Below, in pieces: positions 53,969 to 61,526 of a DNA stretch of 64,000 bases. Source of the stretch: Gracilimonas mengyeensis (GTDB lineage: Bacteria > Bacteroidota > Rhodothermia > Balneolales > Balneolaceae); NCBI RefSeq assembly GCF_900182705.1, contig NZ_FXTP01000016.1:1-64000 (forward strand), written 5' to 3'. Both the position numbers and the translations under genes were made by a program. Each line of letters begins with the position of its first letter. The stretch's first letter is position 1. Under the pieces are notes generated by a model. That model was given only the letters and a program-made list of their open reading frames with translations. It did not search any database and was not told the origin of the DNA.

Positions 53969-54481
53969 TTAATTCTCAGAACCGCCTTCTTCGCCTTCGC
54001 CGTTAATTTCTTCGAAGCGTTCAGCTACTTCAGGATGTGCTTGAATAGATTGTGCTACGCGTTGAAAACGCTGTACAGTCATTCCTTCTTCCTGGATAGT
54101 TTGCATGTATTGTTGCTGAGCTTCTTGTCCAACCTTCATCAGTTCCGGTTGTACTGTTTCCAATTTCTTTTGCTCTTCTTCAGTAATGTTTACTTGTCCA
54201 GCCATTTGTGGATTTCGCTGTGCCATGGCAATTTGCTGAAAGCGAGAAAATTCCATCCCTTGTTCTTCCACAATAGCTCTCACTTTTTCATCAGCTTCCT
54301 GCTGAATGCTCTGTGCAGCTGTAGAAATATCTGATACCATCTGCAGATCTTCATCAGAAACCTCTTCTGGACTCAAAGGTTGAGGTTGTTGTGGCATTTG
54401 TTGTTGCTGGGCAAAGACTGAGGCTGTACCAAAAACGACTCCCAACGCAATTACGAATGTATATCGCAGTAAATTTTTCAT
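53969..54481 (-). CDS. DUF4168-family exported protein
   Basis: The 170-residue product has a signal peptide (about 1-24, ending SVFAQ), a Gln/Pro-rich linker and a helical DUF4168 domain. Two internal segments are alike, QGMEFSRFQQIAMAQRNPQM and EEGMTVQRFQRVAQSIQAHPEV, so the domain is an internal duplication. It ends in an acidic Glu/Gly tail. The family is envelope-located and of unknown function. It is divergent from yceI. Confidence 0.85.
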   Translation of the reverse strand: MKNLLRYTFVIALGVVFGTASVFAQQQQMPQQPQPLSPEEVSDEDLQMVSDISTAAQSIQQEADEKVRAIVEEQGMEFSRFQQIAMAQRNPQMAGQVNITEEEQKKLETVQPELMKVGQEAQQQYMQTIQEEGMTVQRFQRVAQSIQAHPEVAERFEEINGEGEEGGSEN

Positions 54482-54786
54482 GATTTATAGTCAAAATATT
54501 TAAGTGTAAGATTTATACCGATGTAACTAACATCCTTTTCTGTACTAATGCAAACTTAAATTCGGCCGGAATGTTCTATTTTTTTTCATCTTTAACAGCT
54601 TGTTACAATAAAAAGGCCCTTTTCATCCCTCCGGATTTCTCTTGTACTGCCCATTGTCGCTTCTGTTAAATAAAAGAAATCAAAAAAGCTTTAATATTAA
54701 ATGAATTTTTTATTCTTGCCGATTGTTGTCCCGATAACTTTCGTCAATTAAATAAATCAAAAATTAAACAGAAGTACATCAAGAAC
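54482..54786. other. intergenic region with divergent promoters
   Basis: AT-rich, 305 bases, no coding frame or recognised repeat. It must contain the promoters of the DUF4168 and yceI genes. Confidence 0.5.
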
Positions 54787-55392
54787 ATGAAAGTATTAAA
54801 TCGAATTACATCTATTTTAGCTATTGGTATTTTTGCCATTTCAACTATGGCTGTTGCCAAATTTGCTGCAACCTCCTGGGACATTGACAAGGCACATAGT
54901 GCTATCAATTTTGAAGTGACCCACTTTTTCACCCCGGTAAACGGAACATTTGAAAGCTACAATAGCACAATCAACTTTGATCCTGAGAACCTCGAGGAAA
55001 GCTCTATTAATGTTGAAATTGATGTGAGCAGCATCAATACAAGAAATGAGCGACGTGACAACCACTTGCGCTCTGCAGATTTTTTCAACGCTGAGAAATG
55101 GCCACACATTACTTTCACCAGCAACACCATTGAGAAAACTGGTGAGAATGAATTTGTAGCCAAAGGCACACTCACAATTAAAGAAACAGAACAAGAAATT
55201 GAGCTCCCATTTACACTCCTGGGTATCACCGATAACCCAATGAAAGAAAACACTTTGGTAGCGGGTATCACTGCTTCCACCATGGTAAATCGTGGAGATT
55301 ATGAGGTAGGTACCGGCGACTGGGCTTCTGACACCGTTATTGGTGATGAAGTAACCGTTGATCTGAATCTGGAGCTGAACGCGGAAAAATAA
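54787..55392 (+). CDS. YceI-family periplasmic lipid-binding protein
   Basis: The 201-residue product has a signal peptide (about 1-24) and the YceI lipocalin-like barrel: TSWDIDKAHSAINFEVTHFFTPVNGTF, SINTRNERRDNHLRSADFFNAEKWPHITF and LTIKETEQEIELPFTLLGI. YceI proteins bind isoprenoid or other amphiphilic lipids in the periplasm, and some respond to stress. It is followed by a strong terminator. Confidence 0.93.
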   Translation: MKVLNRITSILAIGIFAISTMAVAKFAATSWDIDKAHSAINFEVTHFFTPVNGTFESYNSTINFDPENLEESSINVEIDVSSINTRNERRDNHLRSADFFNAEKWPHITFTSNTIEKTGENEFVAKGTLTIKETEQEIELPFTLLGITDNPMKENTLVAGITASTMVNRGDYEVGTGDWASDTVIGDEVTVDLNLELNAEK

Positions 55393-55414
55393 TTCCAAAA
55401 TTCACCTAATTTTT

Positions 55415-55450
55415 AAAAAAGCATCGTTTCATTGAGACGATGCTTTTTTT
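55415..55450 (+). terminator. intrinsic terminator after yceI
   Basis: aaaaaagcatcgtttc / gagacgatgctttttt with a four-base loop forms a long stem ending in a T run. Confidence 0.88.
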
Positions 55451-55486
55451 ATTTTAACAACTCATACAAAGCACCTACCAAAGACC

Positions 55487-56047
55487 ATGAAAAATAAACG
55501 ATTCTTAGTTCTATCCGGATTCATAGTAATAGCAGCACTCTCACGGATCGTACCCCATCCTTATAACTTTGCTCCCATTGGAGCAATGTCTATTTTCGGA
55601 GCAGCTTATTTTACTGATAAAAAATTCTCCTTTTTGCTGCCACTTGCCGCTATGTTTGTGAGTGACTTGCTGGTTAACAACCTCCTATATGCTAATTTCT
55701 ATGGAGGATTTGTTCTATTCACTCCCGGTTTTTGGTGGATGTATGGCTCTATCGCCTTAATTGTATTGGCAGGCATTTTCATTCTCAAAAAAGTAAATAC
55801 CAAAACTGTGATTGCTGGTAGCCTCAGTGCTTCCATCATCTTTTTCCTGGTTACCAACTTTGGAGCCTGGTTAGGAAACCCTATCTACCCGCAAGGACTT
55901 GAAGGACTCTTTATGAGTTACGCCGCAGGTATTCCCTTTTTCCATTATACCGTTTTAGGTGATCTGGTATACTCTGGCGTGATGTTTGGAGCTTTCGAAT
56001 ATGCCCGTAGTAAAACCCCGGCCCTGCAAACGGTTTCCACCCGATAG
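55487..56047 (+). CDS. DUF6580-family membrane protein (putative ECF-type S component)
   Basis: The 186-residue protein has about five hydrophobic helices and the N-terminal LVLSGFIVIAALSRIVPHPYNFAPIGAMSIFGAAYFT region that defines DUF6580. The small size and helix pattern resemble substrate-binding S components of ECF transporters; this role is suggested by topology, and no ECF ATPase or T component lies nearby. The ligand is unknown. Confidence 0.82.
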   Translation: MKNKRFLVLSGFIVIAALSRIVPHPYNFAPIGAMSIFGAAYFTDKKFSFLLPLAAMFVSDLLVNNLLYANFYGGFVLFTPGFWWMYGSIALIVLAGIFILKKVNTKTVIAGSLSASIIFFLVTNFGAWLGNPIYPQGLEGLFMSYAAGIPFFHYTVLGDLVYSGVMFGAFEYARSKTPALQTVSTR

Positions 56048-56090
56048 TACCGGGCTGTTGGTCTTCTGAATCAGAATTCCACCCTCTGTC

Positions 56091-56810
56091 ATGAAAAAGA
56101 TACTTATTACCGGAGCAACCTCAGGTATCGGAAGAGAACTGGCTCTGCAATATGCCCAACAGGGGCATAAAGTAGCGATGGTAGGTCGCCGTACGGAGCG
56201 TCTGGAGGAATTAAAAGATCAGATTGGGGATCAGGCATTCATTCATACCCTGGACGTTACAGACCACGAGAAGGCTGAACAAGTGTACCAACAGTTGATT
56301 GACGAAATGGGTGGCCTGGATGTGATGATACTGAATGCAGGTATGGGGCGCATTCAGATGTTGCCACCCTGGGAGTCTGAGTCCAAGCTCATTGAACTCA
56401 ACGCACTGGCTTTTGCCCACGGTTGCCATTTTGCCTTCGATTATTTTAAAAAGCAGGGGCATGGACAGATCGTTGGAATGTCATCCATGGCCGCTTTATT
56501 AGCTCACCACCGCGCAGCTGCTTACACGGCCTCTAAGCATTTTATCGCCAACTATATGACCAGCTATCGCCAAAAGGCAAAGCGGGTACCTGCTGACATT
56601 ACGGTAACTGAGATCAGGGCAGGCTATATTTGGACAGAAATGACTGAGCGGGCCAGAGGCATGTTTTGGGTGGCATCAACGGAAAAAGCAGCCGAACAGA
56701 TGATCAAGGGGATAGAGAAGGGAAAAAACATCTTTTACGTAACAAAACGCTGGCGAATATTGGCCTGGGTGGCCAAACTTGTTCCTGAATGGATTTGGAA
56801 CCGTATTTGA
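56091..56810 (+). CDS. short-chain dehydrogenase/reductase
   Basis: The 239-residue classical SDR has the cofactor motif TGATSGIG (7-14), LNAGM (81-85), the catalytic Ser131/Ser132, and Tyr145 with Lys149 in YTASK. The VGRR segment after the second strand suggests NADP preference. Its substrate is unknown. The stop codon directly abuts the stop codon of the DUF2256 gene on the other strand. Confidence 0.92.
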   Translation: MKKILITGATSGIGRELALQYAQQGHKVAMVGRRTERLEELKDQIGDQAFIHTLDVTDHEKAEQVYQQLIDEMGGLDVMILNAGMGRIQMLPPWESESKLIELNALAFAHGCHFAFDYFKKQGHGQIVGMSSMAALLAHHRAAAYTASKHFIANYMTSYRQKAKRVPADITVTEIRAGYIWTEMTERARGMFWVASTEKAAEQMIKGIEKGKNIFYVTKRWRILAWVAKLVPEWIWNRI

Positions 56811-56951
56811 CTATTTATTCCGTCGGCAACGCTCACTGCAGTATTTCAGATTTTTCCATTCTTTTTCCCATTTTTTTCGCCATTTAAATGGACGTTTACA
56901 CACCGGACAAATCTTCTCCAGAAGATCTGATTTTTTGACGGTCTTGGCCAT
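56811..56951 (-). CDS. DUF2256 zinc-knuckle small protein
   Basis: The minus strand encodes 46 residues beginning [18 protein letters not shown], with CPVC (Cys15, Cys18), the aromatic-basic stretch [18 protein letters not shown] and CSERC (Cys38, Cys42). This is the DUF2256 pattern, a small four-cysteine protein that presumably binds zinc. DUF2256 genes commonly accompany cryptochrome/photolyase genes, and here it lies downstream of a DUF3253-cryptochrome DASH pair on the same strand. Function is unknown. Confidence 0.88.
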   Translation of the reverse strand: MAKTVKKSDLLEKICPVCKRPFKWRKKWEKEWKNLKYCSERCRRNK

Positions 56952-56991
56952 GAGTTTATTACGCTGAAACCTCTCTTAATCAAAAAATTTT

Positions 56992-57261
56992 CTACTTCCT
57001 TTCATCCACAATGGAAAGCCGGATGGGCCCCTTTGCTTTATCCAGTTTGATTTCTTTTCCTTTTTGAGTGATACTGATGAGCCTTTCACTTTGCAACTCC
57101 CCTGCCGCTGTTCGTACGTCGTCCACATGATCTTTCCATACATCAGAAAATAAGTCTTTAGTGACTTCTGAAGGACATACTGATTTTTCCGGACCTCTTT
57201 TTTTTGTGAAGGTCAGGATGCGATTTTTAATCTCTTGTTTTGATTTCTTCATAACTTTCAT
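56992..57261 (-). CDS. DUF3253 protein
   Basis: The 89-residue product contains KNRILTFTKKRGPEKSVCPSEV, DHVDDVRTAAGELQ and LISITQKGKEIKLDKAKGPIRL, which are the conserved blocks of DUF3253, a small winged-helix-like domain. Its start overlaps the 3' end of the cryptochrome gene by 35 bases, so the two are translationally linked. An alternative ATG nine bases downstream is possible. Function is unknown; the context points to the photolyase system. Confidence 0.85.
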   Translation of the reverse strand: MKVMKKSKQEIKNRILTFTKKRGPEKSVCPSEVTKDLFSDVWKDHVDDVRTAAGELQSERLISITQKGKEIKLDKAKGPIRLSIVDERK

Positions 57262-58651
57262 CCAGGTTTATCATAGGTTTTGGGTATTCATCTCCAATCT
57301 TTACGTCAAATAACGTCTGTTGTTCGGGGGTCATTTTATGGGGTTCGTGAATGAATTCATCCGGCACACCTTCCAACTCCGAGACCCAGGTACGCACATA
57401 GTCTCCGTCCGAATCATATTTCTGAGCCTGATTGACGATGTTGAAATACCGATTACGGGGATCATGTCCAACCGTCGCATTGTAAGCCCAATTTCCATAA
57501 TTGCTACAGGGATCATAATCCAACAGCAGAGATTCGAAGTATTCAGCTCCCATCCGCCAGTCAATATTTAAGTTTTGAGCCAGGAAACTCGCAACATTCT
57601 GCCGCCCCCTGTTGCTCATATACCCGGTGGCATTGAGCTCTCTCATGTTAGCATCAATAAAAGGAATTCCTGTATTACCTTCAGCCCATTTTTTAAATCG
57701 ATCTTTATCATGAGACCAATCTCTTTGCTTAGCCTGGATTCCGGAAGGCCAAAATATCTTATCTCCATGCTTCCAGGCTGAGAATCGGAAATAGTCTCGC
57801 CATATTAATTCAAAGATCATCCAGTATGTAGATACATTCTTTTTGCGCTGTTCCTCGTACTTATTAACCTCCCAGTAGATTCTGCGTGGCGAAAGGCTGC
57901 CATTAGCCAGCCATGGAGAAAATTTTGAGGAATAATCCGCACCTAATAAACCATTCCGAGTAAACTTGTAATTCTTGAGATGATCTCCTTCCCAAAAATA
58001 TTCTTGTAACCGTTCCAGCGCGGCTTTCTCCCCGCCTTTAAAATCAAGCACAGCCCGGTCATCCTGTTCTTTTTCAGACAACCCCAGTTCTTTCAGGCTG
58101 GGAATATCACCAACCTCTATGCCATCCACCAATTTAGCTTTAGTTGGTTGCTCATATTCTTTCCGGACTTTAGCTTCTTTTTCTGTCTTTTTGCGATAGT
58201 TAGTAAAAACATCCGGTATCTCGTTTTTTGAATATGGAATATCATTGATATGAAATAATGTACTCTCCCAGGTAAAACTCAACTTGTCACCAAGCCGGCT
58301 TTTTAGCTTTTCCTCAATATCAATTTCTTCACGGGTGATCTCTTTAGGAATGAATACTACATCAACATCATACTTCTCAACCAAGTCCGGGATAACTTCT
58401 TCGGGCTTATCCCTGCGTACTACCAAGTCGCACCCAATATCTTGCAAACTTGATTTAAGATCCTCAAGAGACTCAATCAAAAACTGAGCCCGAAGGGAAC
58501 CTGTTTTTGGGAAACCAAATGAGGTGTTACCAAAATGCCTTGGGTCTACGCAGTATAGCGGGATCATCTCATCTGCCTGGCATGCCTTGATTAAGGACTC
58601 ATTATCATGAATCCGTAAATTATTTCGAAACCAAATTATCGCTCGTGTCAT
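57227..58651 (-). CDS. cryptochrome DASH / photolyase-family flavoprotein
   Basis: The 474-residue flavoprotein has the N-terminal photolyase domain (AIIWFRNNLRIHDNESL) and the DASH-type FGFPKTGSLRAQFLIESLEDL. The C-terminal FAD domain shows RGRQNVASFLAQNLNIDWR, followed by DYDPCSNYGNWAYNATVGHDPRNRYFNI. DASH proteins repair cyclobutane dimers in single-stranded DNA using FAD and an antenna such as MTHF. The gene starts the cluster with DUF3253 and DUF2256. Confidence 0.93.
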   Translation of the reverse strand: MTRAIIWFRNNLRIHDNESLIKACQADEMIPLYCVDPRHFGNTSFGFPKTGSLRAQFLIESLEDLKSSLQDIGCDLVVRRDKPEEVIPDLVEKYDVDVVFIPKEITREEIDIEEKLKSRLGDKLSFTWESTLFHINDIPYSKNEIPDVFTNYRKKTEKEAKVRKEYEQPTKAKLVDGIEVGDIPSLKELGLSEKEQDDRAVLDFKGGEKAALERLQEYFWEGDHLKNYKFTRNGLLGADYSSKFSPWLANGSLSPRRIYWEVNKYEEQRKKNVSTYWMIFELIWRDYFRFSAWKHGDKIFWPSGIQAKQRDWSHDKDRFKKWAEGNTGIPFIDANMRELNATGYMSNRGRQNVASFLAQNLNIDWRMGAEYFESLLLDYDPCSNYGNWAYNATVGHDPRNRYFNIVNQAQKYDSDGDYVRTWVSELEGVPDEFIHEPHKMTPEQQTLFDVKIGDEYPKPMINLDESYEEIKTRD

Positions 58652-58832
58652 ATATAACTCCTTTGCAGATGGAAGTTATTTCAAAGAGGATTCATTCCCG
58701 GAATCAGAAATTTGAAAACTTCAGTATTCATTCCTCAAGCTGAATAAAACCGCTTTTGGCAGGCATCACATTTGGATTACAAAATCAATATATTTAGCAC
58801 TAATAAACCTAAAGCGCTAAACAAATCTTTGC

Positions 58833-59843
58833 ATGAAAAACGTTGTGTTAATTCCCGGTGATGGGATTGGATCTGAAATCACGAATTCTGTAACAACCAT
58901 ACTTGAAAAAGCCGGTGCAGAAGTAAATTGGGTTGAAAAGTCAGCTGGCTTGAAAGCCTATGAGGAAACAGATAATCCCCTCCCGGATGATACTGTAGAG
59001 GCCATAGATGAACATAGAATTGCTCTAAAAGGCCCGCTTACCACACCTGTTGGTTCCGGTTTCAGATCGGTAAATGTAGCGCTTCGCCAAAAGTTTAACC
59101 TGTATAGCAACATTCGTCCAGCCCGCACGCTCCCAAGTATTGACACCCCTTTCAGAGACGTGGACATGGTTCTTTTCCGCGAAAATACACAGGGACTTTA
59201 TATTGGCAAAGAACAATGGGTTGAAGAAGCAGATAAAGAACGCCACTCTGAAGCCATTGCGGTAGTAACTGAAAAGGCCAGCGAGCAAATTATCCGCGCT
59301 GCATTTGAGTACGCGGTTAGAAATGAGCGTAAGAAAGTTAGTCTCATACACAAGGCCAATATTCTGAAATTAACCACCGGCTTGTTTCTTGAAGTTGGAA
59401 AGCGGGTTGCCGAAGATTATCCGGATATCCAGTTTGAAGACCTGATTGTAGACAACATGGCCATGCAGATGGTGATGCGTCCACAGCAATTTGATGTAGT
59501 GGTAACCACTAACCTTTTCGGTGATATCCTCTCTGACCTGGCTTCTGGCCTCGTAGGCGGACTTGGTGTAACCGGTGCTGCAAATATCGGTGATGACGCC
59601 GCAATGTTTGAAGCCGTTCACGGTTCCGCTCCCGATATTGTAGGCAAAAATATTGCGAATCCCCTGGCCTTGCTGTTTTCTTCTTTGATGATGCTGGAGC
59701 ATATTGATCAGCACCAGGTAGCTGAAAACATTCGAAAAGCTATTTATAAGACACTGGTAGAGAAGAAAGTATACTGCACGCCAGATATTGGTGGTAAAGG
59801 TACCACATCAACCTTTACACAAGCTATTTGTGATAATATCTGA
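58833..59843 (+). CDS. NAD-dependent isocitrate/isopropylmalate dehydrogenase family enzyme
   Basis: The 336-residue decarboxylating dehydrogenase has [10 protein letters not shown] at its start, the substrate loop [30 protein letters not shown], the catalytic Tyr and Lys ([10 protein letters not shown] and HKANILKLT), [19 protein letters not shown] and [16 protein letters not shown]. The [12 protein letters not shown] loop favours isocitrate over isopropylmalate, so it is most likely the TCA-cycle NAD-dependent isocitrate dehydrogenase. It is monocistronic with its own terminator. Confidence 0.92.
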   Translation: MKNVVLIPGDGIGSEITNSVTTILEKAGAEVNWVEKSAGLKAYEETDNPLPDDTVEAIDEHRIALKGPLTTPVGSGFRSVNVALRQKFNLYSNIRPARTLPSIDTPFRDVDMVLFRENTQGLYIGKEQWVEEADKERHSEAIAVVTEKASEQIIRAAFEYAVRNERKKVSLIHKANILKLTTGLFLEVGKRVAEDYPDIQFEDLIVDNMAMQMVMRPQQFDVVVTTNLFGDILSDLASGLVGGLGVTGAANIGDDAAMFEAVHGSAPDIVGKNIANPLALLFSSLMMLEHIDQHQVAENIRKAIYKTLVEKKVYCTPDIGGKGTTSTFTQAICDNI

Positions 59844-59871
59844 TAGCTCATAAGCTTATCAATAATATTAT

Positions 59872-59897
59872 AAAGGCTGCCTTAGAGCAGCCTTTTT
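59872..59897 (+). terminator. intrinsic terminator after isocitrate dehydrogenase
   Basis: aaaggctgc / gcagccttt with a six-base loop and six T residues. Confidence 0.88.
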
Positions 59898-59918
59898 TAT
59901 TGAATAGGATTTTTGCTA

Positions 59919-60248
59919 TCAGCCGAACAATGAAGTAAGAATCCAGCTTATGATTGACATCACCAAGCCAAAAGCCAGCGCCCATCCAAAGCTTTTAACT
60001 TTAAAGGAATCAATTATGGCATCCACAAGCATGATAAGCAAGGCATTTATCACCCATACAAACAATCCAAAGGTGAGAATGGTAATTGGTAAGCTCAGGA
60101 TTACCAGTACCGGTTTTATGAATACATTTACCAGAGCCAACACAGCAGCTACTAAAACCGCACTCCAAAAGTTTTTTACTTCCACGCCATTCAGTAATTT
60201 AGCCGTCACATAAACTGAAACGCTATTTAATATCCAAGCCCAAATCAT
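59919..60248 (-). CDS. phage-holin-superfamily IV 4-TM protein
   Basis: The 109-residue product has four hydrophobic segments and the pattern WILNSVSVYVTAKLLNGVEV, FIKPVLVILSLPITILTFGLFVWVINALLI and FGWALAFGLVMSIISW of the PF04020 family. Despite the family name, these chromosomal proteins are general small membrane proteins of unknown function, and no phage genes are nearby. It is divergent from the GNAT gene. Confidence 0.88.
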   Translation of the reverse strand: MIWAWILNSVSVYVTAKLLNGVEVKNFWSAVLVAAVLALVNVFIKPVLVILSLPITILTFGLFVWVINALLIMLVDAIIDSFKVKSFGWALAFGLVMSIISWILTSLFG

Positions 60249-60321
60249 AGATTCATTATTTAGTTAATGGTCGAAGCACTGTACGATAGTATTTCAAAAA
60301 TGTTTAACACTACCCGAAATC

Positions 60322-60756
60322 ATGGAAATAATATACTCATCCTTCAATGATTTAACATCTCAACAGCTCGAAGATGCCTTTGCCCTCCGGCAGAAGGTAT
60401 TCATCATTGAGCAAGAGTGCTTCTACCCTGATATTGATGGGTACGATGCCCAAGCAACTCACCTGTTCTTTTATGACGACCAAAAGTTAGCAGCTTATTT
60501 GCGGATTTTTAAAAAGGGAATCAAATATGAACAAGAAGCCAGTATCGGCAGAATTGTAGTAGATCCGGAATATCGGAGAACCGGTCTGGGACCAAAACTG
60601 ATAAACAAAGGTATTGAGCTCTGTGGAAAGGAACCTATTCGGATTGAAGCTCAGGCTGCCTTAGTAGATTATTACGGTACTTTAGGTTTTACCCCAAAAG
60701 GTGACGTTTATATTGTGGATGGTATAGACCATATACAAATGACTTATCCGGATTAA
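60322..60756 (+). CDS. ElaA-like GNAT N-acetyltransferase
   Basis: The 144-residue GNAT-fold protein has the ElaA pattern FNDLTSQQLEDAFALRQKVFIIEQEC at its N terminus, the acetyl-CoA loop RIVVDPEYRRTGLGPKLI, and the C-terminal IRIEAQAALVDYYGTLGFTP. It transfers an acetyl group from acetyl-CoA to an unidentified amine. It converges with the Hpt gene, with one base between their stop codons. Confidence 0.92.
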   Translation: MEIIYSSFNDLTSQQLEDAFALRQKVFIIEQECFYPDIDGYDAQATHLFFYDDQKLAAYLRIFKKGIKYEQEASIGRIVVDPEYRRTGLGPKLINKGIELCGKEPIRIEAQAALVDYYGTLGFTPKGDVYIVDGIDHIQMTYPD

Positions 60757-60757
60757 A

Positions 60758-61120
60758 TTAACTTTTTCTGGATATCTCCCGCTTTACCTCATCCAGTTCA
60801 ATCAATGCATCCTCATACCCCTTCTCTATTGCTTTGATGAGAGCAGGAATTTCATCTAAATGTTCTTCGTTCTTTGCATGATCTTCTATTTGCTGGGCTT
60901 TGGCCTTTAATTCTTCCAATCCTACATAAGACAAAGTCGGCTTTATTTTATGAGCTGCTGCTCTAAGTTCAGGAAATTTATCAGCCTCAAAGGCTTGCCG
61001 GATATCACGAAGCTGCCTGGGAGTTTCCTCAATAAATAAATCGATCATTTCCCTGATTACTCCAAAATCCCCGTCTGTAATCTCTGTGAGATACGTAAAG
61101 TCTGTCTGTCTTCTTCTCAT
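60758..61120 (-). CDS. Hpt-domain phosphotransfer protein
   Basis: The 120-residue all-helical protein is a stand-alone histidine phosphotransfer domain with His57 in AAAHKIKPTLSYVGL, the standard site of phosphorylation. It should shuttle phosphate between a hybrid kinase and a response regulator that are not in the window. The chemoreceptor and GAF protein in this window are not evident partners. Confidence 0.9.
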   Translation of the reverse strand: MRRRQTDFTYLTEITDGDFGVIREMIDLFIEETPRQLRDIRQAFEADKFPELRAAAHKIKPTLSYVGLEELKAKAQQIEDHAKNEEHLDEIPALIKAIEKGYEDALIELDEVKREISRKS

Positions 61121-61526
61121 ATTTTTTATGTGATAGTGATACCTCTCAATTCAATAATGATTATAAAATTGAACCCAAAGAGAAGAAATGCGAATTAAAA
61201 TTCCCCAAAAATATATACGAAATGTACACCTCACCACGAGGTTTATAAAATCCAAATTGTAGCGTCGAATATCAGCCTGTAAAAATTACAATACCTACCA
61301 ATACCAATACTACGATTTTAAAGATCAATGCCTTCCAATTTTTCATTGCTATGTATGTTTATTTGCTAACCGTTCTGCAATTGGATAGAACGAAATATTT
61401 TGGAAAGAAGCAAGTTATCCACAACTATTTATTAAAATTTTTTAATCTAAAAACCCTAAAACCCGCAGATACAGCCCCTTTTTTACAATTCATTGCACTT
61501 TTGCACAATTTATCCACATAAAAAGG
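61121..61526. other. intergenic region containing a possible tiny ORF
   Basis: The 406-base AT-rich gap between the Hpt and glmS genes has no repeat. It holds the possible 24-codon membrane peptide at 61272-61346. A 'ttatccaca'-like word occurs at 61414-61422 and again near 61510, resembling DnaA boxes, but without other origin features. Confidence 0.4.
61272..61346 (-). CDS. possible 24-residue transmembrane peptide
   Basis: Reading the minus strand from an ATG at 61346 gives MKNWKALIFKIVVLVLVGIV and then IFTG before a TGA. It has a positive N terminus and a single perfect hydrophobic helix, as small membrane peptides do. No ribosome binding site is visible. It is too short for compositional tests, so this is a hypothesis. 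Confidence 0.4.
   Translation of the reverse strand: MKNWKALIFKIVVLVLVGIVIFTG

Noticed and set aside
59919-60248. Phage remnant suggested by a holin-superfamily protein
   Set aside because: PF04020 proteins are common chromosomal membrane proteins and there are no other phage genes nearby.
61410-61526. Replication origin suggested by ttatccaca-like words
   Set aside because: Only two imperfect DnaA-like boxes, with no dnaA/dnaN genes, no unwinding element and no further boxes.
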